A program made the position numbers and the translations under genes. A stretch of 64,000 nt of DNA from contig NZ_FOLB01000002.1 of NCBI RefSeq assembly GCF_900112345.1, forward strand, positions 186,001 to 250,000, written 5' to 3'. Below are positions 40,193 to 47,710 of this stretch, piece by piece (position 1 is the first letter of the stretch; each line of letters begins with the position of its first letter). The notes under the pieces are model-generated. The model had not been told where the DNA came from. It made no database searches and worked only from the letters and a program-made list of their open reading frames with translations. This DNA is from Nocardioides terrae. Lineage in GTDB: Bacteria > Actinomycetota > Actinomycetes > Propionibacteriales > Nocardioidaceae.

Positions 40193-40312
40193 GGTCCCTC
40201 GCGGACTAGCGACCCTGTCCGATCGGACGGGATCCACCCGTTCGATGGGAGTCGGGCGGCGAGTCGTGCCTACGATGCGCGGGCTCTTGACGTCCCACCG
40301 ATTGACTCTTTC
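40193..40312. other. Intergenic region upstream of the DUF1906 gene
   Basis: It holds the likely promoter of the secreted protein gene. A perfect 12-bp palindrome GTCCGATCGGAC lies at 40217-40228, about 85 bp before the start, and could be an operator; a palindrome of this size can arise by chance in GC-rich DNA. A TTGACT at 40302 is too close to the start to be a normal -35. Confidence 0.25.
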
Positions 40313-41623
40313 GTGAAACATCGCCGCTCCCGCCGCCTCACCCCACGCCTGCTCGTCACGCCCGTGCTGGCCGGCGCCGTCCTGCTCGCCCTCGTGCTGA
40401 CCGGCGCCGGACGCGTCCACCGGGACGCCGACGCTCCGGCTCCGCAGGCGAACCGCACCCACCCGGCGGTGACCGGCGTGACCGCGCCGGCCGCACGGAT
40501 CCCCGGCTCCGCGCAGCAGACGGCGGTCCGGACGGTGGCGGCGACGACCGACGCCGACTGGACGGGCTACGCCTTCGACGCCTGCCGGGCGCCCTCGCAG
40601 CGGGTGATGGATCGCTGGCTCACCCGCTCCCCGTTCACCGGCGCGGGCATCTACCTCGGCGGCGTGCAGCGCGCCTGCGACCAGCCCCACCTCACCGCCT
40701 CGTGGGTACGCCGCCAGACGACCGCGGGCTGGAAGCTGCTCCCCCTGTGGGTCGGCCCGCAGGCGTCGTGCACCGGCTTCGACCACCGCATCTCCGGCCG
40801 GCCGGGGCCGGGCCGGACCTTCCGGCCCGCCCGCGCCGACGGCGCGAGGGAGGCGGACCGCGCCGCCGCCACCGCTCGCCGGCTGGGGATCGGCCGCGGC
40901 CGGCTGATCTTCTACGACCTCGAGGGCTTCGACGCCTCCCGCCGTGACTGCGTGTCCTCGTCGCTGGCCTTCCTCGAGTCCTGGACGACCGAGCTGCACC
41001 GGCTGGGCTACGGGTCGGGCGTCTACTCCCACGTGAACGCCGGCATCCGGCTGCTGTCGGCGACGCCGCGTTCCTACCGCCGGCCCGACGCCGTCTGGTA
41101 CGCGTGGGTCGACCGCGCCAACGCCCGGCCGGCGAAGTACGTCGCCGACCCGGCCTTCATGCGGAGCCCCCGGGTCCACCAGTTCGCGCTCGACCGTCGG
41201 GTCCGCTTCGGCGGCATCAAGCTCGACATCGACTGGAACTACGTCAGCTTCGGCCCCACCACGGACCCGACGCCGCTGCTCAAGCTCGGCGCTCGCGGCG
41301 CCTCGGTTCGGCACCTGCAGCAGCGCCTCAACGCTGCCCTCGCCAGCGACGTCCGGGTCGACGGCTCGTTCGGGCCGTCCACGGCGCAGGCGGTGCGGCG
41401 GTTCCAGGCCCGGATCGGCCACGCTCGGACGAGCGTGGTGACGGCGCGGCTGTGGCGGTCGCTCGCGCAGCCCGCACCGGTCCGTGCGACGGCGGTCCGC
41501 CCGGTGGCGGTCCGCCCGGTGGCGACGCGACCCGGGCATCACACCGGGAGGCCACACCACCGGGCGAAGCCGCAGCACCCCCACCACGCCGCCCGCCGGC
41601 ATCCGGCGGCGCGGCGGCGCTGA
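40313..41623 (+). CDS. Secreted DUF1906 glycoside-hydrolase-like protein with peptidoglycan-binding domain
   Basis: A 436-residue exported protein. The basic start and one hydrophobic helix (LLVTPVLAGAVLLALVLTG) act as a signal or anchor. Residues about 75-310 form a DUF1906 barrel (WTGYAFDACRAPSQRVMDRW, FTGAGIYLGGVQRAC, RLIFYDLEGFDAS, GSGVYSHVNAG). A peptidoglycan-binding domain follows (GARGASVRHLQQRLNAAL, VDGSFGPSTAQAVRRFQ). The C-terminus is a His/Pro/Arg-rich tail. DUF1906 proteins resemble Rv2525c-type cell-envelope proteins; a wall-binding hydrolase role is inferred. Start GTG 40313. Confidence 0.87.
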   Translation: MKHRRSRRLTPRLLVTPVLAGAVLLALVLTGAGRVHRDADAPAPQANRTHPAVTGVTAPAARIPGSAQQTAVRTVAATTDADWTGYAFDACRAPSQRVMDRWLTRSPFTGAGIYLGGVQRACDQPHLTASWVRRQTTAGWKLLPLWVGPQASCTGFDHRISGRPGPGRTFRPARADGAREADRAAATARRLGIGRGRLIFYDLEGFDASRRDCVSSSLAFLESWTTELHRLGYGSGVYSHVNAGIRLLSATPRSYRRPDAVWYAWVDRANARPAKYVADPAFMRSPRVHQFALDRRVRFGGIKLDIDWNYVSFGPTTDPTPLLKLGARGASVRHLQQRLNAALASDVRVDGSFGPSTAQAVRRFQARIGHARTSVVTARLWRSLAQPAPVRATAVRPVAVRPVATRPGHHTGRPHHRAKPQHPHHAARRHPAARRR

Positions 41624-41626
41624 CCG

Positions 41627-41716
41627 CTACTTCGTCGAGCCCGGTAGCACGAGGTTCGAGCCGGCGCCGGGCCAGCACGAGAAGCCCGCGGGCACGGGCT
41701 GGCCGGCCTTCACCAT
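41627..41716 (-). other. Possible small protein or gene remnant between the DUF1906 gene and the lyase gene
   Basis: On the minus strand the frame is open from 41758 to a TAG at 41627. From the ATG at 41716 it encodes 29 residues, MVKAGQPVPAGFSCWPGAGS and more, ending LVLPGSTK. The composition (Cys, Trp, Gly, Pro) reads like the C-terminal end of a secreted or enzyme protein rather than random antisense. There is no proper ribosome spacing (GGAG directly abuts the ATG) and no homologue is recalled. It may be the degraded tail of a lost gene. The rest of this 152-bp gap holds a -10 for the lyase gene. Confidence 0.25.
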
Positions 41717-41775
41717 CTCCGTCGTGTCAGATCCGTCATACCGGCGGGTAATGATTCGCTGCTAACTTCCGCGCC

Positions 41776-42858
41776 ATGAGCCACAAGTCACCGAAGGACT
41801 TCTTCGCGCCCCTCGCCGTGGGGGCGCCGGCACCGTTGCGGGAGATCCCGGCGCGACCGAGCCGGGCGATCCACTTCTTCGACCCGAGCAACCCGAAGAT
41901 GGTGGACAAGATCCCGCAGATGGTCGGCACGGTCGACGTACTGCTGGGCAACCTCGAGGACGCCGTCAAGGCCGACAACAAGCTCGCGGCGCGCGAGGGC
42001 CTGGTGAGGATCGCGCAGGAGACCGCCGGCTTGGGTGGGCACAGCGGGCCGACGCAGCTCTGGACGCGGATCAACAGCCTCGACAGCCCGTGGGTCCTCG
42101 ACGACCTCACGACGCTGGTCCCGGCGATCGGAGACAAGCTCGACGTGGTGATGGTGCCGAAGGTGCAGGGGCCTGCGGACATCCACTACGTCGACCGCCT
42201 CCTGGCCCAGCTCGAGGCGAAGGCCGGCCTGACCCGGCCGATCCTGATCCACGCGATCCTCGAGACGGCCCGCGGCATGGCCAACGTCGAGGAGATCTGC
42301 GGCGCCTCGCCGCGCATGCAAGGCCTGAGCCTCGGCCCGGCCGACCTCGCCGCGGACCGCAAGATGAAGACCACCCGCGTCGGCGGCGGGCACCCCGGCT
42401 ACCTCGTCCGCGAGGACCCGGTCGGCGGCGACATCGCCGGCGAGCGCCGGACCTTCCAGCAGGACCTGTGGCACTACACGATCGCGAAGATGGTCGACGC
42501 CTGCGCGACGCACGGCATCTACCCCTACTACGGCCCCTTCGGCGACATCGCCGACGTGGTGGCCTGCGAGGACCAGTTCCGCAACGCGTTCCTGCTCGGC
42601 TGCGTCGGCGCGTGGAGCCTCCACCCCAAGCAGATCGAGATCGCCAACCGCGTCTTCTCCCCCTCTGCCGACGACATCAGGCACGCCCGGCGGGTGGTCG
42701 CGGCCATGGGCGACGGCACCGGCGCGGTCATGCTGGACGGCAAGATGGAGGACGACGCCTCGCTCAAGCAGTGCCTCGTCCTGGTCGAGCTCGCCGACGA
42801 GCTGAGCCGGATCGATCCGACGCTCAAGGAGCTCTACGACAGCATCGAGGTGGACTGA
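41776..42858 (+). CDS. HpcH/HpaI aldolase / malyl-CoA lyase-like enzyme
   Basis: A 360-residue TIM-barrel lyase of the CitE/malyl-CoA lyase family. Recognisable parts are LLGNLEDAVKADNK (substrate and metal region), MVPKVQGPADIHYVDRLLAQ, HAILETARGMANVEEICG (metal glutamate), and SLGPADLAADRKMKTT. Members cleave or form malyl-CoA-type esters using magnesium. TAACTT at 41763-41768 lies 7 nt before the ATG, suggesting a leaderless mRNA. A second family member starts immediately after the stop, so they form one operon. Confidence 0.88.
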   Translation: MSHKSPKDFFAPLAVGAPAPLREIPARPSRAIHFFDPSNPKMVDKIPQMVGTVDVLLGNLEDAVKADNKLAAREGLVRIAQETAGLGGHSGPTQLWTRINSLDSPWVLDDLTTLVPAIGDKLDVVMVPKVQGPADIHYVDRLLAQLEAKAGLTRPILIHAILETARGMANVEEICGASPRMQGLSLGPADLAADRKMKTTRVGGGHPGYLVREDPVGGDIAGERRTFQQDLWHYTIAKMVDACATHGIYPYYGPFGDIADVVACEDQFRNAFLLGCVGAWSLHPKQIEIANRVFSPSADDIRHARRVVAAMGDGTGAVMLDGKMEDDASLKQCLVLVELADELSRIDPTLKELYDSIEVD

Positions 42859-43761
42859 ATGGTCTCGACAGGATCGACCGGCGAGCGACGCTCGACCAAT
42901 GGAGAGTTCCACCCCCGGCGCTCGGTGCTCTACATGCCCGGCGCCAACGAGCGCGCCCTGGAGAAGGCCAAGACGCTGCCCGTGGACGGCCTCATCCTCG
43001 ACCTCGAGGACTCGGTCGCCCCGGACGCCAAGAGCACCGCGCGCGAGAACGTCGTCGCCGCCGTCGCGTCCGGCGAGTACGGCGCCCGCGAGCTGACCAT
43101 CCGCATCAACGGCGCCGACACCGAGTGGCACGCCGACGACCTGCGCGCCGCGGCCGCCGCCGGCCCGGACGCCATCGTGGTGCCCAAGGTCAACAGCCCG
43201 CAGGCCGTGCACAGCCTGGTCGACGCGATCGAGGCCGCCGGCGCGCCGGACAAGACGAGGCTGTGGGCGATGATCGAGTCGCCGTACGCGATCCTGCACG
43301 CCGAGGAGATCGCCGCCGCGTCCGACCGTCTCACCGTCCTCGTGCTCGGCACCAACGACCTGGTCAAGGAGCTCTTCATCGACCACGTGCCGGGCCGAGG
43401 CCCGCTCGTGACCAGCCTCCAGCTCGCCGTCCTGGCCGCGCGGGCGACCGGCAAGGTCGTCCTCGACGGGGTCTACAACGACGTCAAGGACATCGACGGC
43501 TTCCTCGCCGAGTGCGAGCAGGCGCGTCGGTTCGGCTTCGACGGCAAGACGCTGATCCACCCCGGCCAGGTCGACGGCGCCAACGCCGCTTTCGCGCCCA
43601 GCGACGAGGCCATCGCGGAGGCCCGCAGCCTGATCGCCTCGTGGGAGCAGGGCGCGGGCAAGGGCGTCGTCACCCACAACGGGAAGATGGTCGAGAGCCT
43701 GCACGTCGAGTCGGCCCGGCGGACGCTCAGCATCGCCGAGGCGATCGCCGCCCTGGGCTGA
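42859..43761 (+). CDS. CoA ester lyase, CitE/CitE-like family
   Basis: A 300-residue lyase of the same superfamily as the gene before it. Motifs include RRSVLYMPGANERALEKAKT, LILDLEDSVAP (metal ligands), IVVPKVNSPQAV and MIESPYAILHAEEIA. In related organisms paired genes of this type include malyl-CoA or citramalyl-CoA lyase and a thioesterase-like partner; the reaction here is open. The ATG follows the previous stop with no gap. The first 13 codons (MVSTGSTGERRST) are written by sequence that looks like a GGTCTCGACAGG...CTCGACCA dispersed repeat, so the N-terminus seems recruited from a repeat. Confidence 0.85.
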   Translation: MVSTGSTGERRSTNGEFHPRRSVLYMPGANERALEKAKTLPVDGLILDLEDSVAPDAKSTARENVVAAVASGEYGARELTIRINGADTEWHADDLRAAAAAGPDAIVVPKVNSPQAVHSLVDAIEAAGAPDKTRLWAMIESPYAILHAEEIAAASDRLTVLVLGTNDLVKELFIDHVPGRGPLVTSLQLAVLAARATGKVVLDGVYNDVKDIDGFLAECEQARRFGFDGKTLIHPGQVDGANAAFAPSDEAIAEARSLIASWEQGAGKGVVTHNGKMVESLHVESARRTLSIAEAIAALG

Positions 43762-43771
43762 GCGGTCCGGC

Positions 43772-44785
43772 TCAGTCCCCCGAGCGGCCGAACCGCTCGT
43801 CCCACCACGTCTTCGCGGTGCCCATCCACCCGGCGGCGTCGTGGACGAGGCGGCCGAGGGTGTCCTGCGTCTGCTGGAACGCCTCGGCATAGCTGCGGGC
43901 GGCCTCCTTGGCGGCCTCGCTGACGGTCGCGTCCCCGTCGTCGGTACGACGGGGATAGCTGCCGCCGAGGACAGCGGTGTAGTCGCCGGCGTCGACCCAT
44001 GCGCGCAGCTCGGCGGCCCGGACGACCGCGAACGGGTGGGTCCGGTTCTCGATCAGCAGCAGCTTGAGCACGGAGTCGCGCAGGTCGCCGGCGCCGACGT
44101 ACTCCTGGCCCTGGGCGAGGAACGAGGTCGGGTCGAGGTCGCCGACGTGGCCGCCGCTGGCCAGCTGCATGTGCACCCGCAGCGCGACGGACGGGTCCTG
44201 GACGCCGAGCAGCCCGGCCCGGTCGGCCGACAGCTCGGCCTTGCGCGACCACTCGAAGAGCGCCGCGATGATGATCCGGATCCCCAGACCGCCCAGCGGG
44301 ATCGACGCGAGGCCGAGGCTCAGCGCGAGCAGTCGTTGGAGCAGGGTCTGGTAGACCGCGTGGCCCGACATGACGTGGCCGAGCTCGTGGGCCAGCACGA
44401 ACGCGAGCTCCTCGTCGTCGAGCAGGTCGACGAGCCCGGAGTTGATCACGATGAACGGCCGGTCTATGCCGATCGTCATCGCGTTGGTGAGCGGGTTGTT
44501 GGCGACGTAGACCTCGGGCAGCTCAGGGACGTCGAGCACCGTCGCGACGTCGACCAGCAGCCGGTGGACGCGGGCGAACTGCCGCTCGTCCACCCGCACC
44601 GCGGAGCCGAGGACCGACAGCCGCACCGCGCGCTCGCTGACCAGCCCCGACATCGCCTTGAGCACGGTGTCGAAGCCCTTGAGCTTGCGCAGCGCCACCA
44701 GCGCGCCGCGGTCCGCGGGGTGCTCCCAGGTGCGCGAGCTGATCCCGGTGAGGGTGACCCGTGCACGGGCCGGAGGGTTCGGCAT
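43772..44785 (-). CDS. M48 family metalloprotease
   Basis: A 337-residue zinc peptidase of the M48/HtpX-like group. The HELGH zinc motif lies near residue 130 in LAFVLAHELGHVMSGHAVYQ, and the distal glutamate ligand is in the RKAELSADRAGL segment. A hydrophobic region after HELGH (LLQRLLALSLGLASIPLGGL) probably anchors it in the membrane. M48 enzymes handle misfolded membrane proteins or mature peptides. The start ATG 44785 has no clear ribosome site; CAGACT on the minus strand ends 6 nt before it. The frame is open to 45586, but that part is not coding. Confidence 0.88.
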   Translation of the reverse strand: MPNPPARARVTLTGISSRTWEHPADRGALVALRKLKGFDTVLKAMSGLVSERAVRLSVLGSAVRVDERQFARVHRLLVDVATVLDVPELPEVYVANNPLTNAMTIGIDRPFIVINSGLVDLLDDEELAFVLAHELGHVMSGHAVYQTLLQRLLALSLGLASIPLGGLGIRIIIAALFEWSRKAELSADRAGLLGVQDPSVALRVHMQLASGGHVGDLDPTSFLAQGQEYVGAGDLRDSVLKLLLIENRTHPFAVVRAAELRAWVDAGDYTAVLGGSYPRRTDDGDATVSEAAKEAARSYAEAFQQTQDTLGRLVHDAAGWMGTAKTWWDERFGRSGD

Positions 44786-44977
44786 GCGTGGAGTCTGCCT
44801 GCTGGCGGCGCGGCCGACCACCGGTTCGGACACATCGCCGCGGCCGGCTCGCCCGCCAAGTCGACCCGAAGCCGGGTCCAAGTGGCTGAGCCCAGACTGG
44901 CGGCATCTCAGACAACAGGCCACGGTGTTCCTCCCCACGCGGGCGTCACACGGCCTACCGTCGGTCCAGGAGGAGCC
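44786..44977. other. Divergent promoter region between the M48 protease and the Ig-like gene
   Basis: This 192-bp region serves two divergent genes. TACCGT at 44956-44961 could be the -10 for the plus-strand gene. No palindrome, repeat or small ORF stands out otherwise. Confidence 0.3.
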
Positions 44978-45571
44978 ATGCCAGTCCCCGCCGTCGTCGA
45001 CCTGGTGGTCGACGCCCCCGCCGCCGCGGTGCACCGCGGGTGCGCCCGCGCGACGGTCACCGTGCGGCCGGAGCAGAGCATCGGACCGGTCGACGGCGCC
45101 CTGCGCGTCTACGAGGGGTGCCGGGTGGTGCCCGGCCTCGCCGCCCAGCTCCACGACTTCGGCGACGTCTCGCTCGAGCTCGGGGTGCTGCCGCCCGGCT
45201 GGCACACGCTGACGGCCGCCTACACGGGCGGTTCCCGCTACGGCTGCGCGTCGACCAGGCCGTTCACGGTGCTGGTCCTCCCGGCCGGCACGATCACCGA
45301 GCTGCGGGTGCCGGCGAACGGCGTCGCACCCGGCGACAGCCTGGTCGTGACGGTACGGACGACCGACGCGTCCTCCCGCGCCTGCGGGACCGTCGGGCTC
45401 TACGAGCAGTCCCGGCTGATCGCGACCGGCGAGGTCGTCGACGGGATCGGCACCGTGGGCGTCCCGACGTGGCTGCGGTCGGGCCTGCACCGGGTCTTCG
45501 CGGCCTACAGCGGCAGCGACACGCACTGCCCGTCCGAGACGCAGGTCGTCGCCGTGGCCGTGCGCGACTGA
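44978..45571 (+). CDS. Protein with two Ig-like repeats
   Basis: A 197-residue protein without a signal peptide or membrane helix. Two similar beta-rich units of about 90 residues are visible: the first ends GVLPPGWHTLTAAYTGGSRY and the second ends TWLRSGLHRVFAAYSGSDTH. This is the Ig-like domain 3 pattern usually found in large surface proteins, here standing alone. AGGAGG lies 4 bases before the ATG. The absence of an export signal is odd; the real start may be elsewhere, or the protein may be cytosolic. Function unknown. Confidence 0.65.
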   Translation: MPVPAVVDLVVDAPAAAVHRGCARATVTVRPEQSIGPVDGALRVYEGCRVVPGLAAQLHDFGDVSLELGVLPPGWHTLTAAYTGGSRYGCASTRPFTVLVLPAGTITELRVPANGVAPGDSLVVTVRTTDASSRACGTVGLYEQSRLIATGEVVDGIGTVGVPTWLRSGLHRVFAAYSGSDTHCPSETQVVAVAVRD

Positions 45572-45636
45572 TTTCTCACAGCCCACCAGCCGAGAAACGC
45601 CCCGGGCCCGGCCGCCCGACGTCGAACAATCGGATC

Positions 45637-46839
45637 GTGAGCACCGTCGCCAGCCCGCCCGCCATCGCCCCGGCCCGCCGCTGGGCGATGCTCGCGGCGA
45701 GCACGCTGGCCCAGGCCTGCGCCGCGATCATGATGCACGGGCCGGCGTTCCTCATCCCGACCCTGCACGCGCGCGAGGGGCTGACCCTCGGCCAGGCCGG
45801 GCTGGTGGCCGCTGCTCCGACGGTCGGCGTGATGGCGGCGCTGGTCCTGTGGGGTGCCGTCACCGACGCGTACGGCGAGCGGATCGTGCTCGTCACCGGG
45901 CTGCTCGGCACCGCCGTCCTCGGCCTCGCCGCCGTCCTGGCCGACGACCTGGTGCTCTTCTCGATCCTCATCGGGCTCGCGGGCGCGTCGGCGGCCAGTG
46001 CGAACTCCGCGAGCGGCCGTGTCGTCGTCGGCTGGTTCCCGCCCGAGCGGCGCGGCCTGGCGATGGGGATCCGGCAGATGGCCCAGCCGGCCGGCGTCGG
46101 CATCGCGGCGATCGCGATCGCCACCGTCGCCCAGCACCACGGCATCCATGCCGCGATCGTCGTGCCGACCGTGGCGGCGGCGCTCGCCGCGCTGGTCGTC
46201 GCCCTCGTCGTCCAGGACCCGCCACGACCGCCACGACCTGTGGACGCCGCGCGCGGCCACGGCAACCCCTACCGCGGCAGCAGCTACCTGGTCCGGATCC
46301 ACGCGGTCAGCGTGCTGCTCGTCGTGCCGCAGTTCGTCGTCTGGACCTTCGCGCTGGTCTGGCTCGTCCAGGACCGTGACTGGTCGGCCGCCGCGGCCGG
46401 CGCCGTCGTCGCCGTCGCCCAGATCTTCGGGGCGCTGGGCCGGATCGCCGTCGGGCAGCTCTCCGACGTCGTCGCCAGCCGGATGCGGCCGCTGCGCTGG
46501 GTGGCGGTGGCGGCCGCCGCCGTCATGCTGCTGCTCGGCATCACCGCGGGGGCCGACTTGGGGGTCGCCGTACCCCTGATGGTGGTGGCCACCGTCCTCA
46601 CCGTCGCCGACAACGGCCTCGCCTTCACCGCCGTCGCGGAGCGGGCCGGGCCGTTCTGGAGCGGGCGCGCCCTCGGCATCCAGAACACCGCGCAGTTCCT
46701 CACCAGCTCGCTCGTCCCGCCGCTCGGCGGACTGGCCGTCACGGCGGCCGGCTTCCCCTGGGCCTTCGCCCTCGCCGCGGTCTTCCCCGTGCTCGCCGCA
46801 CCGCTGGTCCCGGTCCGCCGCGAGCAGGACCTGACGTAG
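45637..46839 (+). CDS. MFS transporter (NNP/CynX-like)
   Basis: A 400-residue carrier with about 12 hydrophobic helices. Visible are MLAASTLAQACAAIMMHGPA, the signature loop LWGAVTDAYGERIVLVTG, GWFPPERRGLAMGIRQMAQP and QNTAQFLTSSLVPPLGGLAV. The layout fits anion- or small-molecule carriers such as nitrate, cyanate or organic acid transporters; the substrate is not clear. Start GTG 45637, with AACAAT six bases upstream. The preceding gene ends 65 bp before it. Confidence 0.86.
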   Translation: MSTVASPPAIAPARRWAMLAASTLAQACAAIMMHGPAFLIPTLHAREGLTLGQAGLVAAAPTVGVMAALVLWGAVTDAYGERIVLVTGLLGTAVLGLAAVLADDLVLFSILIGLAGASAASANSASGRVVVGWFPPERRGLAMGIRQMAQPAGVGIAAIAIATVAQHHGIHAAIVVPTVAAALAALVVALVVQDPPRPPRPVDAARGHGNPYRGSSYLVRIHAVSVLLVVPQFVVWTFALVWLVQDRDWSAAAAGAVVAVAQIFGALGRIAVGQLSDVVASRMRPLRWVAVAAAAVMLLLGITAGADLGVAVPLMVVATVLTVADNGLAFTAVAERAGPFWSGRALGIQNTAQFLTSSLVPPLGGLAVTAAGFPWAFALAAVFPVLAAPLVPVRREQDLT

Positions 46840-46952
46840 CGGTCCGCGCGTCCGCCGTCGTGTGGATCCGTGGCAGCGGTGCGCCGCTCCTGGGGTCGAG
46901 GTGCGTGAGGAGCCCGCGCTGGGTACCGCCTCACGCAAGGAAAGGGAGCACC

Positions 46953-47075
46953 GTGGACACGACCGTCTGGATCAACGCCGCCGTTGCGGTGGTCGCCCTC
47001 GCCATCACGGCTATGGGGCCTGTGCAGCCCGCGGCCGCCCTCACCGCCGGCGGTACTCACCGCCGTTCCGCGTGA
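46953..47075 (+). CDS. Small membrane peptide, similar to the start of the next gene
   Basis: A 40-residue product with one hydrophobic helix (INAAVAVVALAITAMGPVQP) and a short tail ending HRRSA. GGGAG lies 5 bases before the GTG. Its first 21 residues parallel the start of the next protein (MDTTVWINAAV against MDTSTIIWIIV), so it is either a small paralogue or a copy that has lost its soluble part. Upstream, TGCGTGAGG (46902-46910) and CCTCACGCA (46929-46937) could form a hairpin in the leader. Confidence 0.4.
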   Translation: MDTTVWINAAVAVVALAITAMGPVQPAAALTAGGTHRRSA

Positions 47076-47110
47076 CCGGCCATTCCACCCGTAACGAGGA
47101 GAGCTGAGAC

Positions 47111-47581
47111 ATGGACACCAGCACCATCATCTGGATCATCGTCGCGATCGTCGTCGTGGCGCTGATCGTGGGCATCGCCATGGCGATGCGGAAGCGGAAC
47201 ATGGCGAAGCGCCACGTGCAGGCGACCGAGCTGCGCACCCACGCCGCCGAGCGCGACACGGAGGTGTCCGAGGAGCGCCGACGCGCCCAGGAGGCCGAGG
47301 CCAAGGCCCAGCTCGCCCGGACCCAGGCCGAGCGCGCCGAGGAGCACGCCCGCACCGCCCGCCAGTCGGCGTCCTTCGAGGAGGCCCACCAGGAGGACAA
47401 GCTCCGCGAGGCCGACCGCATCGACCCCCACGTCGACGGCACGGGCAGCGGCCGTTACGAGACCGGCACCGAGCGGACCGGTGAGCAGACGTCCGACCGG
47501 ACCTACGGCGAGACGACCGAGCACACCTACAGCGAGACCACCGAGGAGCCCGACGCGGGCCACCACCGCCGCGACATCTGA
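47111..47581 (+). CDS. Single-span membrane protein with a coiled-coil, acidic cytoplasmic tail
   Basis: A 156-residue protein: an N-terminal membrane helix (IIWIIVAIVVVALIVGIAMA), then a charged helix of about 70 residues rich in Glu, Arg, Ala and Gln (AERDTEVSEERRRAQEAEAK), and a disordered Thr/Glu/Gly tail with a TYGETTEHTYSETTEE repeat. It probably sits in the membrane with the helix inside. GAGGAG lies before the ATG. No family with a known function is recognised; similar proteins are common in this group of actinobacteria. Confidence 0.75.
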   Translation: MDTSTIIWIIVAIVVVALIVGIAMAMRKRNMAKRHVQATELRTHAAERDTEVSEERRRAQEAEAKAQLARTQAERAEEHARTARQSASFEEAHQEDKLREADRIDPHVDGTGSGRYETGTERTGEQTSDRTYGETTEHTYSETTEEPDAGHHRRDI

Positions 47582-47595
47582 CCCTGGTCAGCAGC

Positions 47596-47706
47596 CGAGT
47601 CGGCAGAAGTTCTCTTCCAGGCGAGCCCGAGTCGGCAGAAGTTCGCATGATCTGCGCGAACCTCTGCCGACTCGCGCTTGTAGGAACGCGAGCCTCTGCC
47701 GACTCG
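47596..47706. repeat. Nested inverted repeat cluster between convergent genes
   Basis: Two copies of CGAGTCGGCAGAAGTTC (47596-47612; 47628-47646, the second running on to GC) face two copies of its near reverse complement (47656-47674 GCGAACCTCTGCCGACTCG, and 47688-47706 GCGAGCCTCTGCCGACTCG). The inner pair mismatches at one base; the outer pair is nested around it. The cluster fills the gap before the convergent aldehyde dehydrogenase gene and probably stops transcription from both sides. A half copy lies at 6589-6600. Confidence 0.8.
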
Positions 47707-47710
47707 CGCG

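Noticed and set aside
40217..40228. Palindrome GTCCGATCGGAC upstream of the DUF1906 gene
   Set aside because: A 12-bp palindrome of this composition can occur by chance and no regulator gene is nearby.
46902..46937. Inverted repeat TGCGTGAGG...CCTCACGCA considered as a riboswitch
   Set aside because: A 9-bp stem with an 18-base spacer lacks the conserved core of any riboswitch class; noted only in the small-gene entry.
47596..47706. Repeated 17-19 bp motif considered as a CRISPR array
   Set aside because: Only two copies in each orientation, no unique spacers of equal length and no cas genes.
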